Notes: a model not told the origin generated them from the letters alone. Counted from the first letter of the stretch, positions 1 to 8,405 are shown. The stretch: 64,000 bases of DNA from JAPPHY01 sp965247535 (GCA_965247535.1 OZ252018.1:1550001-1614000), one strand, 5' to 3'. A program made the numbers and translations.

Positions 1-597
1 CCCGCGCCCCGTGGCGTCCAGCCTGCCGAGGCTGCCGCCGATGCCCACGGGCTTGCCCGTCACTACCCCTGGCACCGAGTAGCCCATGTGCATGCTGTAG
101 GTGTCCATGATCCACGCCATGACCTGGGGATTGGTGTTCACGTCCGGCGCGGGAATGTCGCTTTCCGGGCCAATGAGGATGGAGATCTCTGTGGCGTAGC
201 GTCTTGTGAGGCGTTCGAGCTCCTTCTGCGAGAAGGGCCTGGGATCGAAGGCCACGCCGCCCTTGGCGCCGCCGTACGGTATGGACGCCACGGCGCACTT
301 CCACGTCATCCACATCGACAGGGCCTTCACCTCGTCCAGGGTCACCTGAGGGTGATAGCGAATGCCCCCCTTGGCCGGGCCGCGGGCCAGGTTGTGCTGC
401 ACGCGGTAGCCCGTGAACATCCGCACGGACCCGTCGTCCATACGCACGGGGAAGTTCACGCTGAGCTCGCGCTTGCAGGTCTTGAGATACGATGCCATGT
501 CATCCGACAGGCCAAGCAGCGCGGATGCCTCGTCGAACTGCTTGATGGCCATGTCGTAGGCGCTGCCCTGTTCGTAGGGGGCTAGACTATCCACCAT
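1..597 (-). CDS. Glu/Leu/Phe/Val dehydrogenase, N-terminal part (probable glutamate dehydrogenase)
   Basis: The 199 codons visible are the N-terminal dimerisation and substrate-binding domain of the Glu/Leu/Phe/Val dehydrogenase family, cut at the window edge. The glycine-rich segment GGAKGGVAFDP carries the family catalytic lysine region, and RVQHNLARGPAKGGIRYH is the typical glutamate-binding stretch. The enzyme would interconvert glutamate and 2-oxoglutarate in the cytoplasm with NAD(P)H. The ATG at 597 follows GGGAGGTGAACGA, a strong ribosome-binding site. The Rossmann cofactor domain lies outside the window, so NAD versus NADP use cannot be judged. The family is certain; glutamate rather than leucine or valine as substrate is the likeliest reading. 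Confidence 0.93.
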   Translation of the reverse strand, partial: MVDSLAPYEQGSAYDMAIKQFDEASALLGLSDDMASYLKTCKRELSVNFPVRMDDGSVRMFTGYRVQHNLARGPAKGGIRYHPQVTLDEVKALSMWMTWKCAVASIPYGGAKGGVAFDPRPFSQKELERLTRRYATEISILIGPESDIPAPDVNTNPQVMAWIMDTYSMHMGYSVPGVVTGKPVGIGGSLGRLDATGRG

Positions 598-775
598 TCG
601 TTCACCTCCCTCTCCTCACATTTCGGGGCGCGGCGGTACGCTGTCTTGCGTTAACTCGGGAACGGGGCGATTCGGTACGGGAAGGGGTGGTGGCGTCATT
701 CAGCGGCCGCCGGACCGATAGTGGCCGGGGCCGCCGGCGGGAACCTTACCGCCAGGCAACCCGCGCACGCCGGAC

Positions 776-1444
776 TCAGGACCTCTTACGCTCGAAGTCC
801 TCCAGGTCCAGGCCTCCTATGAACTCCTTGAAGGCCGACATCTTCTTCAGATCTTCCTCGGTCATCTGCTCCTTCTCCTCCCCGTTTACGTCGCTGCCCG
901 TAGCAAATGGCCGGTTTGTCTCCTTGTCCAGCGCAACGCCCGCCTTGTCCAGTACCGTCTCCTCAACAAATATGGGGCACACCTTCTTGATCTCAGGTGC
1001 GTAATCGGGATTGTATTTGCGCTGATTTGTCACGAAAGCTTCGGCTTCCGACAATGCATCAAAATACTGCTTTCGCCCCTCAGGATCTATGAGAAAGTAT
1101 CCGTGGCGTACCGCAAGAGCGATAGCGTCACTGGGCCGGCAGTCAATCTCGTGGGTGTTGCCGTTCACCTGGATGTGTATATTAGCGTAGAACGTGTCGT
1201 CCATGAGGTCGTACACCACGACATGGGACACCTCACCGCCCAGGGAGGCGATGACCAGGTTCAGAAGGTCGTGCGTGAGCGGTCGAGGTGTTGCCATGTC
1301 CTGAAGCTTGATTGCTATAGATTCGGCCTCCGCGGGGCCAATCCAAATTGGGAGGTATCTGTCGGAAGTCTTCTCCTTCAGGATGACCACCCTCTGATTG
1401 TTCAATAGGCTCAGCCGGATGCTATCTATCTGCATTTCTTGCAT
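776..1444 (-). CDS. BFN-domain (DUF151) bifunctional nuclease family protein
   Basis: A 222-residue cytoplasmic protein whose first ~135 residues match the bifunctional nuclease (BFN/DUF151) fold: the opening MQIDSIRLSLLNNQRVVILK, the YLPIWIGPAEAESIA segment and CRPSDAIALAVR are the family signatures. Members have been reported to have RNase and DNase activity, but the in vivo role is poorly defined. The C-terminal ~85 residues are charged and acidic and look like a flexible extension. The chosen ATG follows AAGGAG at 10 nt; a second ATG three codons later is worse placed. It lies upstream of the dehydrogenase on the same strand with a 178-nt gap, so shared transcription is possible but not shown. 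Confidence 0.9.
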   Translation of the reverse strand: MQEMQIDSIRLSLLNNQRVVILKEKTSDRYLPIWIGPAEAESIAIKLQDMATPRPLTHDLLNLVIASLGGEVSHVVVYDLMDDTFYANIHIQVNGNTHEIDCRPSDAIALAVRHGYFLIDPEGRKQYFDALSEAEAFVTNQRKYNPDYAPEIKKVCPIFVEETVLDKAGVALDKETNRPFATGSDVNGEEKEQMTEEDLKKMSAFKEFIGGLDLEDFERKRS

Positions 1445-1545
1445 CTGAGACTATCTCCTTCCCGGTTGGCCTACACTTGCATTCTAAAGTCCACGATAAC
1501 CTAGTGTCAACGACCCTTGCTCGCCGCGACGCCGGTGCAGCTAGC

Positions 1546-1574
1546 TTGACTTTGCTCCTGAGGCCTTCAATAAT
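1546..1574 (+). promoter_or_regulatory. Promoter TTGACT-17-AATAAT, predicted leaderless
   Basis: The -35 TTGACT (1546-1551) and -10 AATAAT (1569-1574) are separated by 17 bp. The predicted first transcribed base is about 1581, directly before the ATG at 1582, and no Shine-Dalgarno sequence is present. The position rules out the longer ORF start at 1477, which lies upstream of the promoter. Confidence 0.65.
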
Positions 1575-1581
1575 TCCACGC

Positions 1582-2919
1582 ATGAGACTGGCAGCCGCCT
1601 TCCTGGTCCTCGTACTGCTGTCGGCCGCCTGCACCGGGCAACAGCCTACGGAACTCCCGACGACGGCTCCCGCCACCGCAACCGCCACGCCCTCGCCATC
1701 CTCCACTCCCAGCGCTACGATTCAACCTACCGCCACCGTCACGCTCGCGCCCGCGCCCACAGCCACCGAAGCCATCCCACCGACGGCCACGAGCGGCCCG
1801 GACACAGTCCCCACGCCGTCGGCCACCGTATACGACGAGGTGCTTGGCCGCGTATCCGCAATCCGCGGCCTGAATCCGACAGAACCCGTCGTTCCGCAGT
1901 TCATGACACGGGAGACGCTGGCAGCCGAGCTAGCAGACGACCTGAAAGAGGACCTCGAAGAGCTGCTCAAGGTCCAGGAAGTGCTTCGCCTGCTGGAGCT
2001 CATTCCCCGCGACGCCGACCTGACGGAGCTGCTTCTCGATCTCTACTCGGAGCAGGTGGCCGGTTTCTACGACAGTGAAGAGGAGGAGCTCTTCCTCATC
2101 GGAGAGCCACAGGAGGAGCTTTCTGTCCAGGACGAGCTCACGCTCGCCCACGAGTTCGTCCACGCCCTGCAGCAGCAAACGTACGACATAAACTCTATGC
2201 TGGAGTCCGTGGAGGACAACGCCGACGCCGCCTCTGCCCTGATCGCGCTGGTCGAAGGCGACGCCGTGGCTGTGCAGTACCAGTACGCCAGCGAACACAT
2301 ATCCAGGGAGCGCATGCAGGAATCTCTAAGCGGTGGCTCTGCAACAGCCTCGGTCTTCGATTCAACACCGTACTTCCTTCAACAGGACCTCCTCTTCCCG
2401 TACGTGGAGGGGGTAGTGATGGTCTTGACGCTGCGTGCCAGTCTGGCGTGGGACGGCGTAGACGACGCTTACTCCAGGCCTCCTGCCTCCACGGAGCAGG
2501 TGCTCCACCCGGACAAGTATCTGTCAGGAGAGGCCCCCATCACCGTGGAGCTGCCGGATGCCGCGGCCGCGCTGGGGGAGGGATGGGAAGAGGTCTACGG
2601 CAACGTGATGGGTGAGTTCTTCCTGAGGACTTACCTGGAGACTCGTCTGGGTCAGGGTGTCGCCAACTCGATTGCTCAGGGTTGGGGCGGCGACAGGTAC
2701 GCACTCCTGAGCGGGCCTGGCGGAGAGTATGCGCTTGCGTCGCTCATAGTGTGGGACACGGCCGAGGACGCCCGCGAGTTCTACGAGGTGATGGTGGAAA
2801 CGGAAAGCGTCGCTGAGGACAGCTACCTTGGCCTTGAGGGCGTGCGCGTCCTGTGGATCGTTTCGCCGTCCCGGCAGGTCACCGACACGCTGCTCGCTTT
2901 ATGGCCCCGGTTTCGCTAG
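1582..2919 (+). CDS. Lipoprotein with HExxH metallopeptidase-like domain
   Basis: A 445-residue secreted lipoprotein. It starts with a short hydrophobic signal and the lipobox LLSAAC, then a Thr/Pro/Ala-rich linker of about 70 residues, then a globular domain. That domain has LTLAHEFVHALQQQ, an HExxH zinc-binding helix, followed about 40 residues later by LVEGDA, whose glutamate fits the third ligand of gluzincin-type peptidases. This suggests a membrane-anchored zinc peptidase on the outer face of the cytoplasmic membrane, with unknown substrate. The start was chosen because the signal peptide begins at 1582 and a promoter overlaps the upstream alternative. I do not recognise a named family; the peptidase call rests on the motif pair. 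Confidence 0.82.
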   Translation: MRLAAAFLVLVLLSAACTGQQPTELPTTAPATATATPSPSSTPSATIQPTATVTLAPAPTATEAIPPTATSGPDTVPTPSATVYDEVLGRVSAIRGLNPTEPVVPQFMTRETLAAELADDLKEDLEELLKVQEVLRLLELIPRDADLTELLLDLYSEQVAGFYDSEEEELFLIGEPQEELSVQDELTLAHEFVHALQQQTYDINSMLESVEDNADAASALIALVEGDAVAVQYQYASEHISRERMQESLSGGSATASVFDSTPYFLQQDLLFPYVEGVVMVLTLRASLAWDGVDDAYSRPPASTEQVLHPDKYLSGEAPITVELPDAAAALGEGWEEVYGNVMGEFFLRTYLETRLGQGVANSIAQGWGGDRYALLSGPGGEYALASLIVWDTAEDAREFYEVMVETESVAEDSYLGLEGVRVLWIVSPSRQVTDTLLALWPRFR

Positions 2920-2966
2920 CACGACAGCACGCGGCGTCCTGCCACAATTCCCGTTCCGCACACTAA

Positions 2967-2985
2967 CTCCGCATATTATGCGGAG
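2967..2985. promoter_or_regulatory. 19-bp perfect palindrome, fic operator-like
   Basis: CTCCGCAT-ATT-ATGCGGAG is an 8-3-8 perfect inverted repeat in the gap between the convergent 3' ends of the lipoprotein and fic genes. It matches at 16 of 19 positions a site upstream of fic at 4249-4267. No T-run follows, so it does not look like a terminator. Confidence 0.6.
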
Positions 2986-3024
2986 ATTACGTCTCCTATT
3001 CTCCGCACGGCACGGGCGACGGCG

Positions 3025-4104
3025 CTAGGCCGCCGCCCGCACTTCCGCCAGAGCATATCTCGTGCTGCGCCCGCCCGCTGAGCTCCTCACCACGATGCCA
3101 CGCTCCATCAGGTCAGTAATGTCACGCAGAGCAGTGTCCTGCGAGCACCCGGTCATGCCGGCCCATCTAGTGGTGGTCAGCCTGCCGTCGTATCCGTCCA
3201 GCAGCCGGTTGATGACCCTGCGCTGTCTCTCGTTCAGCGACACGCCGGCGTTTTGCTCCCAGAACCGTGCCTTCCCAAGCACCACTGCCAGCGCGGACTC
3301 GGAGTGGGCGATGGCCTCAGCCAGGCAATTCAGGAACCACTCCATCCAGCCGGTAACATCCACACCGCCGCGCTGCGTCCGCTCCAGGATCCGGTAGTAT
3401 GCGGACCGCTGCCGCAGTATCTGGGAGGACATGCTGTAGAAGCGCTGCGGGCTGTGTTCGGAGCGCGCCAGGGCCATGTCCGCGATGGCCCGCGCGACGC
3501 GGCCGTTGCCGTCTTCGAACGGGTGGATGGTCACGAACCACAGATGCGCCAGGGCTGCCCTCAGGACGCCGTCCACGCTTGCAGGCGAGTTGAACCACTC
3601 CAGAAAGGCGCTCATCTCTTGGCTGACTCTGTCGGCAGAGGGCGCCTCAAAGTGGACCCGCTCCCTGCCTACGGGGCCGGAGTCCACCTGCATTGGCCCG
3701 CGGCTGTCATCGCGCCACTCCCCAACGTTTATCGCTCCCAGGCGGTTGCGCCCCGAGGGAAACAGCCCGGCCTGCCAGCCGAACAGCCTGTCCGGGGTCA
3801 GCGGCCGGTCGTAGCCCTGGGTAGCGTCCAGTGTCATCTCCACCACGCCGTCCACGTGGCGGTCCACCGCGCTTATCCCTCCCGCGTCCATGCCCAGTAG
3901 CCGCGCCACCGACGAGCGCACCTGCTCCGTGTCCAGCACCTCTCCTTCAATGGCGCTGCTCCGAACTGCTTCCTCGGTCAGTGTGTCCAGGTGCGCGTCC
4001 ATCCTCAGCTCGAAGCCCAGCGCCTCCATGCGTCCGCGCAGCCAGCCCTGCCGGTACTTGAGCGCGGTCAGGCGGTCCGCTATACGCTCCTCCTGCCAGT
4101 GCAT
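3025..4104 (-). CDS. Fic family protein with N-terminal inhibitory motif and C-terminal winged helix
   Basis: A 359-residue Fic/DOC enzyme, usually an AMP transferase that modifies Ser, Thr or Tyr side chains of target proteins. The core motif HPFEDGNGRVAR is at residues 194-205 and is complete, including the catalytic His194. The N-terminal region resembles DUF4172, and S49-x3-E53-G54 fits the autoinhibitory [ST]xxxE[GN] motif of class II Fic proteins, so the enzyme carries its own brake. The last ~70 residues look like a winged-helix DNA-binding domain. Multiple CCGCAT/ATGCGG inverted repeats lie just upstream and one lies downstream, suggesting self-regulation. No clear ribosome-binding site precedes the ATG. 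Target unknown. Confidence 0.93.
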   Translation of the reverse strand: MHWQEERIADRLTALKYRQGWLRGRMEALGFELRMDAHLDTLTEEAVRSSAIEGEVLDTEQVRSSVARLLGMDAGGISAVDRHVDGVVEMTLDATQGYDRPLTPDRLFGWQAGLFPSGRNRLGAINVGEWRDDSRGPMQVDSGPVGRERVHFEAPSADRVSQEMSAFLEWFNSPASVDGVLRAALAHLWFVTIHPFEDGNGRVARAIADMALARSEHSPQRFYSMSSQILRQRSAYYRILERTQRGGVDVTGWMEWFLNCLAEAIAHSESALAVVLGKARFWEQNAGVSLNERQRRVINRLLDGYDGRLTTTRWAGMTGCSQDTALRDITDLMERGIVVRSSAGGRSTRYALAEVRAAA

Positions 4105-4140
4105 ATTGGGCCAGGCGGGATCGTCATGGATGTATATTCT

Positions 4141-4290
4141 CCGCTGTTATTGCGGTGCTTATACCCCTAATCACCGCATCCTTCAAGGAGCAGCCAGGTG
4201 AGTTCGCAGGGCATGTGACTCAGGAAGTGGTTCGTCAGACCGCATTATATCCGCATATAGTGCGGAGTTTATGCGGCATATTCTCCGCAT
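4141..4290. promoter_or_regulatory. Cluster of CCGC/GCGG inverted repeats upstream of fic
   Basis: Four overlapping or adjacent inverted repeats: CCGC-7-GCGG (4141-4155), TGCGGTG-14-CACCGCA (4151-4178), TCCGCA-5-TGCGGA (4250-4266), and ATGCGG-8-CCGCAT (4271-4290). An AT-rich ATATAC (about 4132-4137 read on the minus strand) that could be the fic -10 box abuts the first repeat. The half-sites match the palindrome at 2967-2985. The likely role is an operator array controlling fic. Confidence 0.55.
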
Positions 4291-4329
4291 GGGGCAGCCT
4301 CCGGCGGGTGGCTCACCGTTTTCTAACTA

Positions 4330-4362
4330 CGTCTACCTTCGGCCTCTGGCCGTAGGTAGACG
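4330..4362. other. Long imperfect hairpin, function unknown
   Basis: CGTCTACCT (4330-4338) pairs perfectly with AGGTAGACG (4354-4362), and CGGCC pairs with GGCCG inside, giving a 9 + 5 bp stem with one T-T mismatch and a TCT loop. No U-tract follows on either strand. The rest of 4291-4512 shows no gene I can support. Confidence 0.45.
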
Positions 4363-4512
4363 CGCTCACATACCCGCAGGTCCCAGGGCCGCCGGCGCTT
4401 AAATGCCGTTCCACTGCGTCCGCCCGCCACAGCCGAGCCCGTATGGAGACACGACCCATCCCGGGCGAGGACCCGTGACAGCCCCGCTTCAGGAATCACT
4501 GAATCATGTTTG

Positions 4513-4541
4513 TGGACAGCCCGTGTATTGCCTGCTATAAT
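4513..4541 (+). promoter_or_regulatory. Transketolase operon promoter TGGACA-17-TATAAT
   Basis: The -35 TGGACA is at 4513-4518 and a consensus -10 TATAAT at 4536-4541, with 17 bp spacing. The predicted leader is about 120 nt and contains the hairpin at 4611-4637. Confidence 0.7.
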
Positions 4542-4610
4542 CTCCGAGCGCAAGAGGTTGACGCCCAGAGATGGTAAGGAAACATCCACCCATACTCAGT
4601 TCTAATTCGT

Positions 4611-4637
4611 CCTCGGCACAGACGGCTGCTGCCGAGG
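4611..4637 (+). promoter_or_regulatory. Leader hairpin before transketolase
   Basis: CCTCGGCA (4611-4618) and TGCCGAGG (4630-4637) form a perfect 8-bp stem with an 11-nt loop, followed by the T-rich stretch CTTGTTGTTGATT. It lies in the predicted 5' leader, 30 nt before the start codon. It could act as a weak attenuator or stabilise the mRNA. Confidence 0.4.
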
Positions 4638-4667
4638 CTTGTTGTTGATTCGGGAGCGAGCGACGCA

Positions 4668-5486
4668 ATGAAGCAGATCTCTCTGGAAGAGCTGACCGCC
4701 ACCGCCGTGCAACTGCGTCGGGACATCCTGAGCATGATCACCGAGGCGGGAAGCGGCCATCCCGGCGGCTCACTCTCGGCGGTTGAGCTGCTCACGGCCC
4801 TCTACTGCAAGGAGTTGCGGCACGATCCTGCCTCCCCGGGCTGGCCGGACCGTGACCGCTTCATACTGAGCAAGGCTCACGCCTGTCCTGTCCTCTACGT
4901 CACCCTGGCGCACTGCGGCTACTTCCCAAGGGAGGAGCTGTCCACTTTCCGCAAGATCAACAGCCGGCTCCAGGGCCACGCCCACACCATGACCCCAGGC
5001 GTAGAGATGTCCGGCGGCTCCCTTGGCCAGGGACTCTCCTTTGGAATAGGCGCCTCCATGGCCGCCAAGCTGGACGGCCGATCATCCCGCGTCTTCGTCA
5101 TGCTCGGCGACGGCGAGTGTGACGAGGGCCAGGTGTGGGAAGCCGCAATGGCAGCCTCGCACTATCGCCTGGACAACCTCGTCGCCATCGTCGACCGCAA
5201 CGGCATACAGAACGACCGCTTCACGTCCGAGGTCATGGACCTGGAGCCGTTCGCCGACAAGTGGCGCTCCTTTGGCTGGAATACGCTCCAGGTAGACGGC
5301 CACAGCATCCCGGAGGTCATAGACGCTTTGGAGGACGTCCGGTCGGTCAAAGGCCGGCCGTCCGTCATCCTGGCCTCCACGGTCAAGGGCAAGGGAGTGA
5401 GCTTCATGGAGAACAACCCGGACTTCCACGGCAAGGCTCCCACCAGGGATCAGCTTGATCTGGCCCTCGCGGAGCTGGAAGACTAG
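4668..5486 (+). CDS. Transketolase, N-terminal subunit
   Basis: A 272-residue thiamine-diphosphate-binding subunit of a two-gene transketolase, moving two-carbon ketol units between sugar phosphates in the pentose phosphate pathway. Signatures are SGHPGGSLSAVELLTALY near the start and the ThDP/magnesium motif GDGECDEGQVWEAAMAA followed by NGIQND. Length fits the split type (about 270-290 residues), and the partner subunit follows after 15 nt. Transcription probably starts from the promoter at 4513-4541. A split transketolase-like enzyme with another ketose substrate cannot be excluded. Confidence 0.95.
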   Translation: MKQISLEELTATAVQLRRDILSMITEAGSGHPGGSLSAVELLTALYCKELRHDPASPGWPDRDRFILSKAHACPVLYVTLAHCGYFPREELSTFRKINSRLQGHAHTMTPGVEMSGGSLGQGLSFGIGASMAAKLDGRSSRVFVMLGDGECDEGQVWEAAMAASHYRLDNLVAIVDRNGIQNDRFTSEVMDLEPFADKWRSFGWNTLQVDGHSIPEVIDALEDVRSVKGRPSVILASTVKGKGVSFMENNPDFHGKAPTRDQLDLALAELED

Positions 5487-5501
5487 CAGGGAATTCACGA
5501 C

Positions 5502-6467
5502 ATGACCACCGCCTCTACTAGAGAGACCTACGGCCGCACCCTGCTGGAGTTGGGCGGGGAAAACCCGGACATTGTCGTGCTCGGCGGCGACCTGAACAAA
5601 TCCACGGTCATCAACCTGTTCGCAGAGCAGTTCCCGGACCGTTTCTTCGACATGGGACCTGCGGAACAGAACATGATGAGCATTGCCGCAGGACTTGCGA
5701 GCTCCGGCAAGACCGTCTTCGCCAGCACGTTCGCAGTATTCGGCAGCGGCCGCCCCTATGACCAGATCCGCATCGGCATATCGCAGGCGCGCCTCAACGT
5801 CAAGATCGTCGTCACCCACGCCGGGATCACAACCGGAGAAGATGGCATGTCCGCGCACGGAATAGAGGACCTGTCGCTCATGTGCGCTCTTCCCAACTTC
5901 ACCGTACTGGTACCCGCGGACGGGCCGGAGACCGATCAGGCTGTGCGGATGGCCGCAGCTACACCCGGGCCCTTCTACATTCGCCTGTCCAGGCCCGCGA
6001 CCCCCGTCGTACACGAGGACGGCTTCGAGTTCACCATCGGCCAGTCGGAGACGCTGAGACAGGGCAACGACGCCGCCATCATCGCCTGCGGCACAATGGT
6101 GCACACGGTCCTAACAGCCGCGGAGGCCCTGGAAAGCGAAGGCATCGGTTGCCGCGTCCTCAATATGTCCACGCTTCAGCCGGCAGACACTCAGGCCATA
6201 GTCGCGGCAGCACGGGAGACCGGCGCAATCGTCACCGCCGAGGAGCATCTGCGTCACGGCGGGTTGGGCAGCATCGTAGCGCAGGTGCTTGGCGAGTCCT
6301 GTCCCGTGCCAATGCAGATGGTTACGCTAACGGGATACGCCGAGTCCGGCGCGCCAAACCAGCTGATCGAAAAGTACGGTCTGGCGCCCGCAAACGTGGC
6401 TGACGCCGTTCGCAGGGCGCTGGAACGCAAAGCCCAGCTGTCGTCCAACGGAAATACCGGTTCCTAG
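5502..6467 (+). CDS. Transketolase, C-terminal subunit
   Basis: The 321-residue partner of the preceding gene. It contains the pyrimidine-binding domain (GPAEQNMMSIAAGLASSGKT, with the catalytic-type glutamate) and the C-terminal transketolase domain (AIIACGTMVHTVLTAAEAL). The segment VVTHAGITTGEDGMSAHGIEDLSLM is typical of split transketolases and related synthases. An AGGGAA ribosome-binding site precedes the ATG, and the spacing of 15 nt from the N-terminal subunit implies co-translation in one operon. The two polypeptides should assemble as a heterotetramer. Confidence 0.95.
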   Translation: MTTASTRETYGRTLLELGGENPDIVVLGGDLNKSTVINLFAEQFPDRFFDMGPAEQNMMSIAAGLASSGKTVFASTFAVFGSGRPYDQIRIGISQARLNVKIVVTHAGITTGEDGMSAHGIEDLSLMCALPNFTVLVPADGPETDQAVRMAAATPGPFYIRLSRPATPVVHEDGFEFTIGQSETLRQGNDAAIIACGTMVHTVLTAAEALESEGIGCRVLNMSTLQPADTQAIVAAARETGAIVTAEEHLRHGGLGSIVAQVLGESCPVPMQMVTLTGYAESGAPNQLIEKYGLAPANVADAVRRALERKAQLSSNGNTGS

Positions 6468-6487
6468 CACGTCACGGCAACGACTCA

Positions 6488-7612
6488 ATGGCGCAGGCAG
6501 AAGTACGGCGAGCGGACCAGCGGAGCGGCGCCTCCGCAAGGGCCAAGGTGGCGGTGGTGTACACCAGGCCCGGGACCGTGCTCGAGGACATCGGCAGGGC
6601 CATGCGCCTCGCCGACTACGGGTCGCACCTTTCCCCTGACGTCTCCACCCTACTGAAGATCAACATCTCCTGGCAGCACTACTACCCCGCGTGCTCAACC
6701 ACGCCGTGGCAGCTAGAAGGAGTCATCAAGACGCTGCTGGAAGACGGCCACAAGGACCTCATCGCCGCACACAACGGAACCGTCGTCGTCGACTCGTTCG
6801 AAGGCGAGGTTAGCAACAAGCAGAAGCCTGTTCAGGATAAGTACAACCTGACCAACGTACACCTGGACGTGGCGCCGAACCGGTGGATTCCCTTCCAGCC
6901 CAAGGCGGAGATGATGGTACTGGACAAGATCTTCCCGGAGGGCCTCACCATCCCCGAGATCTTCCCCGGCAAGAACGTGGTGCACCTGCCCACCATGAAG
7001 ACCCACGTCTTCACGACCATGACCGGCGCAATGAAGAACGCCTTTGGCGGCCTACTGAACCGCAAGCGCCACTGGACGCACTCCGTGATCCACGAGACGC
7101 TGGTGGACCTGCTGGCCATCCAGAAGGAGATTCACCCCGGCGTCTTCGCCGTAATGGACGGCACGTTTGCGGGTGACGGTCCCGGCCCGCGGGCCATGCA
7201 GTGGCACGAGAAGAACGTGTTTCTCGCCAGCACCGACCAGGTGGCCATCGACGCCGTGGCCGCGAAGATGATGGGCTTCGACCCCATGTCCATTCGCTTC
7301 ATACGGCTTGCCCACGAGCGCGGCCTGGGCTGCGGTGACCCGTCGCAGATCGAGACCGTGGGCGAGGACATATCCGGCGTGGACTGGCAGTTCAACGGCA
7401 GCGGTAATACGTTCGCCAGCCGCGGACAGAAGCTGATCTACTGGGGCCCGCTCAAGCCGCTGGAGAACATACTGCTCAGGTCACCGATAGCGCCGTGGGC
7501 CTTCTTCGCCTCCAACGTGTACCACAACTCCTACTGGCTCCGTTTCGTAGGCAGCCGCAGGGTGAAGGCCGCGATGAAAACCGGGTGGGGCCAGCTCTTC
7601 CAGCAGTACTAG
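6488..7612 (+). CDS. DUF362 domain-containing protein
   Basis: A 374-residue protein of the DUF362 family, recognisable from the opening KVAVVYTR, the KINISWQHYYPACSTTPWQLEGVI segment, and the HLPTMKTHVFTTMTGAMKNAFGG region. Members are often linked to iron-sulfur proteins, but no CxxCxxC ferredoxin motif is present here, so an electron-transfer role cannot be claimed. No signal peptide is visible. It lies 20 nt after the transketolase gene and 9 nt before the HAD gene, so it is probably in the same operon. Biochemical function unknown. Confidence 0.8.
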   Translation: MAQAEVRRADQRSGASARAKVAVVYTRPGTVLEDIGRAMRLADYGSHLSPDVSTLLKINISWQHYYPACSTTPWQLEGVIKTLLEDGHKDLIAAHNGTVVVDSFEGEVSNKQKPVQDKYNLTNVHLDVAPNRWIPFQPKAEMMVLDKIFPEGLTIPEIFPGKNVVHLPTMKTHVFTTMTGAMKNAFGGLLNRKRHWTHSVIHETLVDLLAIQKEIHPGVFAVMDGTFAGDGPGPRAMQWHEKNVFLASTDQVAIDAVAAKMMGFDPMSIRFIRLAHERGLGCGDPSQIETVGEDISGVDWQFNGSGNTFASRGQKLIYWGPLKPLENILLRSPIAPWAFFASNVYHNSYWLRFVGSRRVKAAMKTGWGQLFQQY

Positions 7613-7621
7613 GGGTTCTCC

Positions 7622-8350
7622 GTGGCGAACAATCCACAGCCTCACTCAGCCGCGGGCCGGCACTCATCGCATCCGCCCATCACCACCGTGCTGTTCGACT
7701 TCGACGACACGCTGGTGAGCACCTACGACGCCCGGCTCGACGCCCTCCAGCGCGTCTTCACGGAGGCGGGCATCACCGACCCCACGGCCGAGGAATTCAT
7801 CCGGGAGATGAGCGGCCGCCAGCTCGAGGACACACTCAGACCCCTGGAGGAGAGGGAGGGCCTGCCTCCCCTGCACCTCTTTCAGGGCTACCGCCGCACC
7901 TATTGGACCAAGGCCGCCGGACTGGTAAGCCTGTTTCCTGGCGTCCGCTCCCTTCTGGAAGAGCTCCGCCATCGAGGCCTCAAGCTGGGAATAGTTACGC
8001 AGAAGGGGTGGATCACCGAGATGGGTGGGCGGACCGTGGGCGCCTCGCAAGAACTGGCCGAGGTGGGAGCCAGCGAGTTCTTCTCCGTGGGTGTCGGCTT
8101 CGAGAGTGTGACCAACCACAAGCCTCACCCGGAATGCGTGTTGCTGGCGCTGGACACTCTGGGCGTGAGGCCGGACCAGTGCGCCGTCGTGGGCGACACA
8201 CCCGCCGACATGGGCGCGGCGAAGGCCGCCGGTTGCTGGAGCGTCCACGCCACATGGGGCATACCGGCCGCCAACCTCAGCCACCGCGAGACCGATGCCG
8301 ACTTCGTCATTGACAGACCGGAGGCGCTGCTGGAACTGCCCATATTGTGA
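7622..8350 (+). CDS. HAD-superfamily hydrolase (phosphatase-like)
   Basis: A 242-residue haloacid-dehalogenase-fold hydrolase. Motif I is DFDDT (aspartate nucleophile), motif II TQKG fits the Thr position, the lysine motif is NHKPHP, and motif IV is GDTPADMGAAKAAG. The cap between motifs I and II is the helical C1 type of phosphoglycolate phosphatase and beta-phosphoglucomutase relatives. The start is GTG, reached 9 nt after the DUF362 stop. Given the transketolase neighbours a sugar-phosphate or 2-phosphoglycolate substrate is plausible, but the sequence does not settle it. Confidence 0.88.
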   Translation: MANNPQPHSAAGRHSSHPPITTVLFDFDDTLVSTYDARLDALQRVFTEAGITDPTAEEFIREMSGRQLEDTLRPLEEREGLPPLHLFQGYRRTYWTKAAGLVSLFPGVRSLLEELRHRGLKLGIVTQKGWITEMGGRTVGASQELAEVGASEFFSVGVGFESVTNHKPHPECVLLALDTLGVRPDQCAVVGDTPADMGAAKAAGCWSVHATWGIPAANLSHRETDADFVIDRPEALLELPIL

Positions 8351-8405
8351 GTCTCAAGCTCAGGCCGGGTATCAGGTAGTCCGTCGGTGAAGTCCCCTAC
8401 GCTTG

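Noticed and set aside
1477..1581. Longer start for the lipoprotein metallopeptidase
   Set aside because: It would bury the signal peptide, and the promoter at 1546-1574 lies within it.
4323..4589. 88-codon minus-strand ORF between fic and transketolase
   Set aside because: It spans the transketolase promoter and the hairpin, has no ribosome-binding site, and resembles nothing known.
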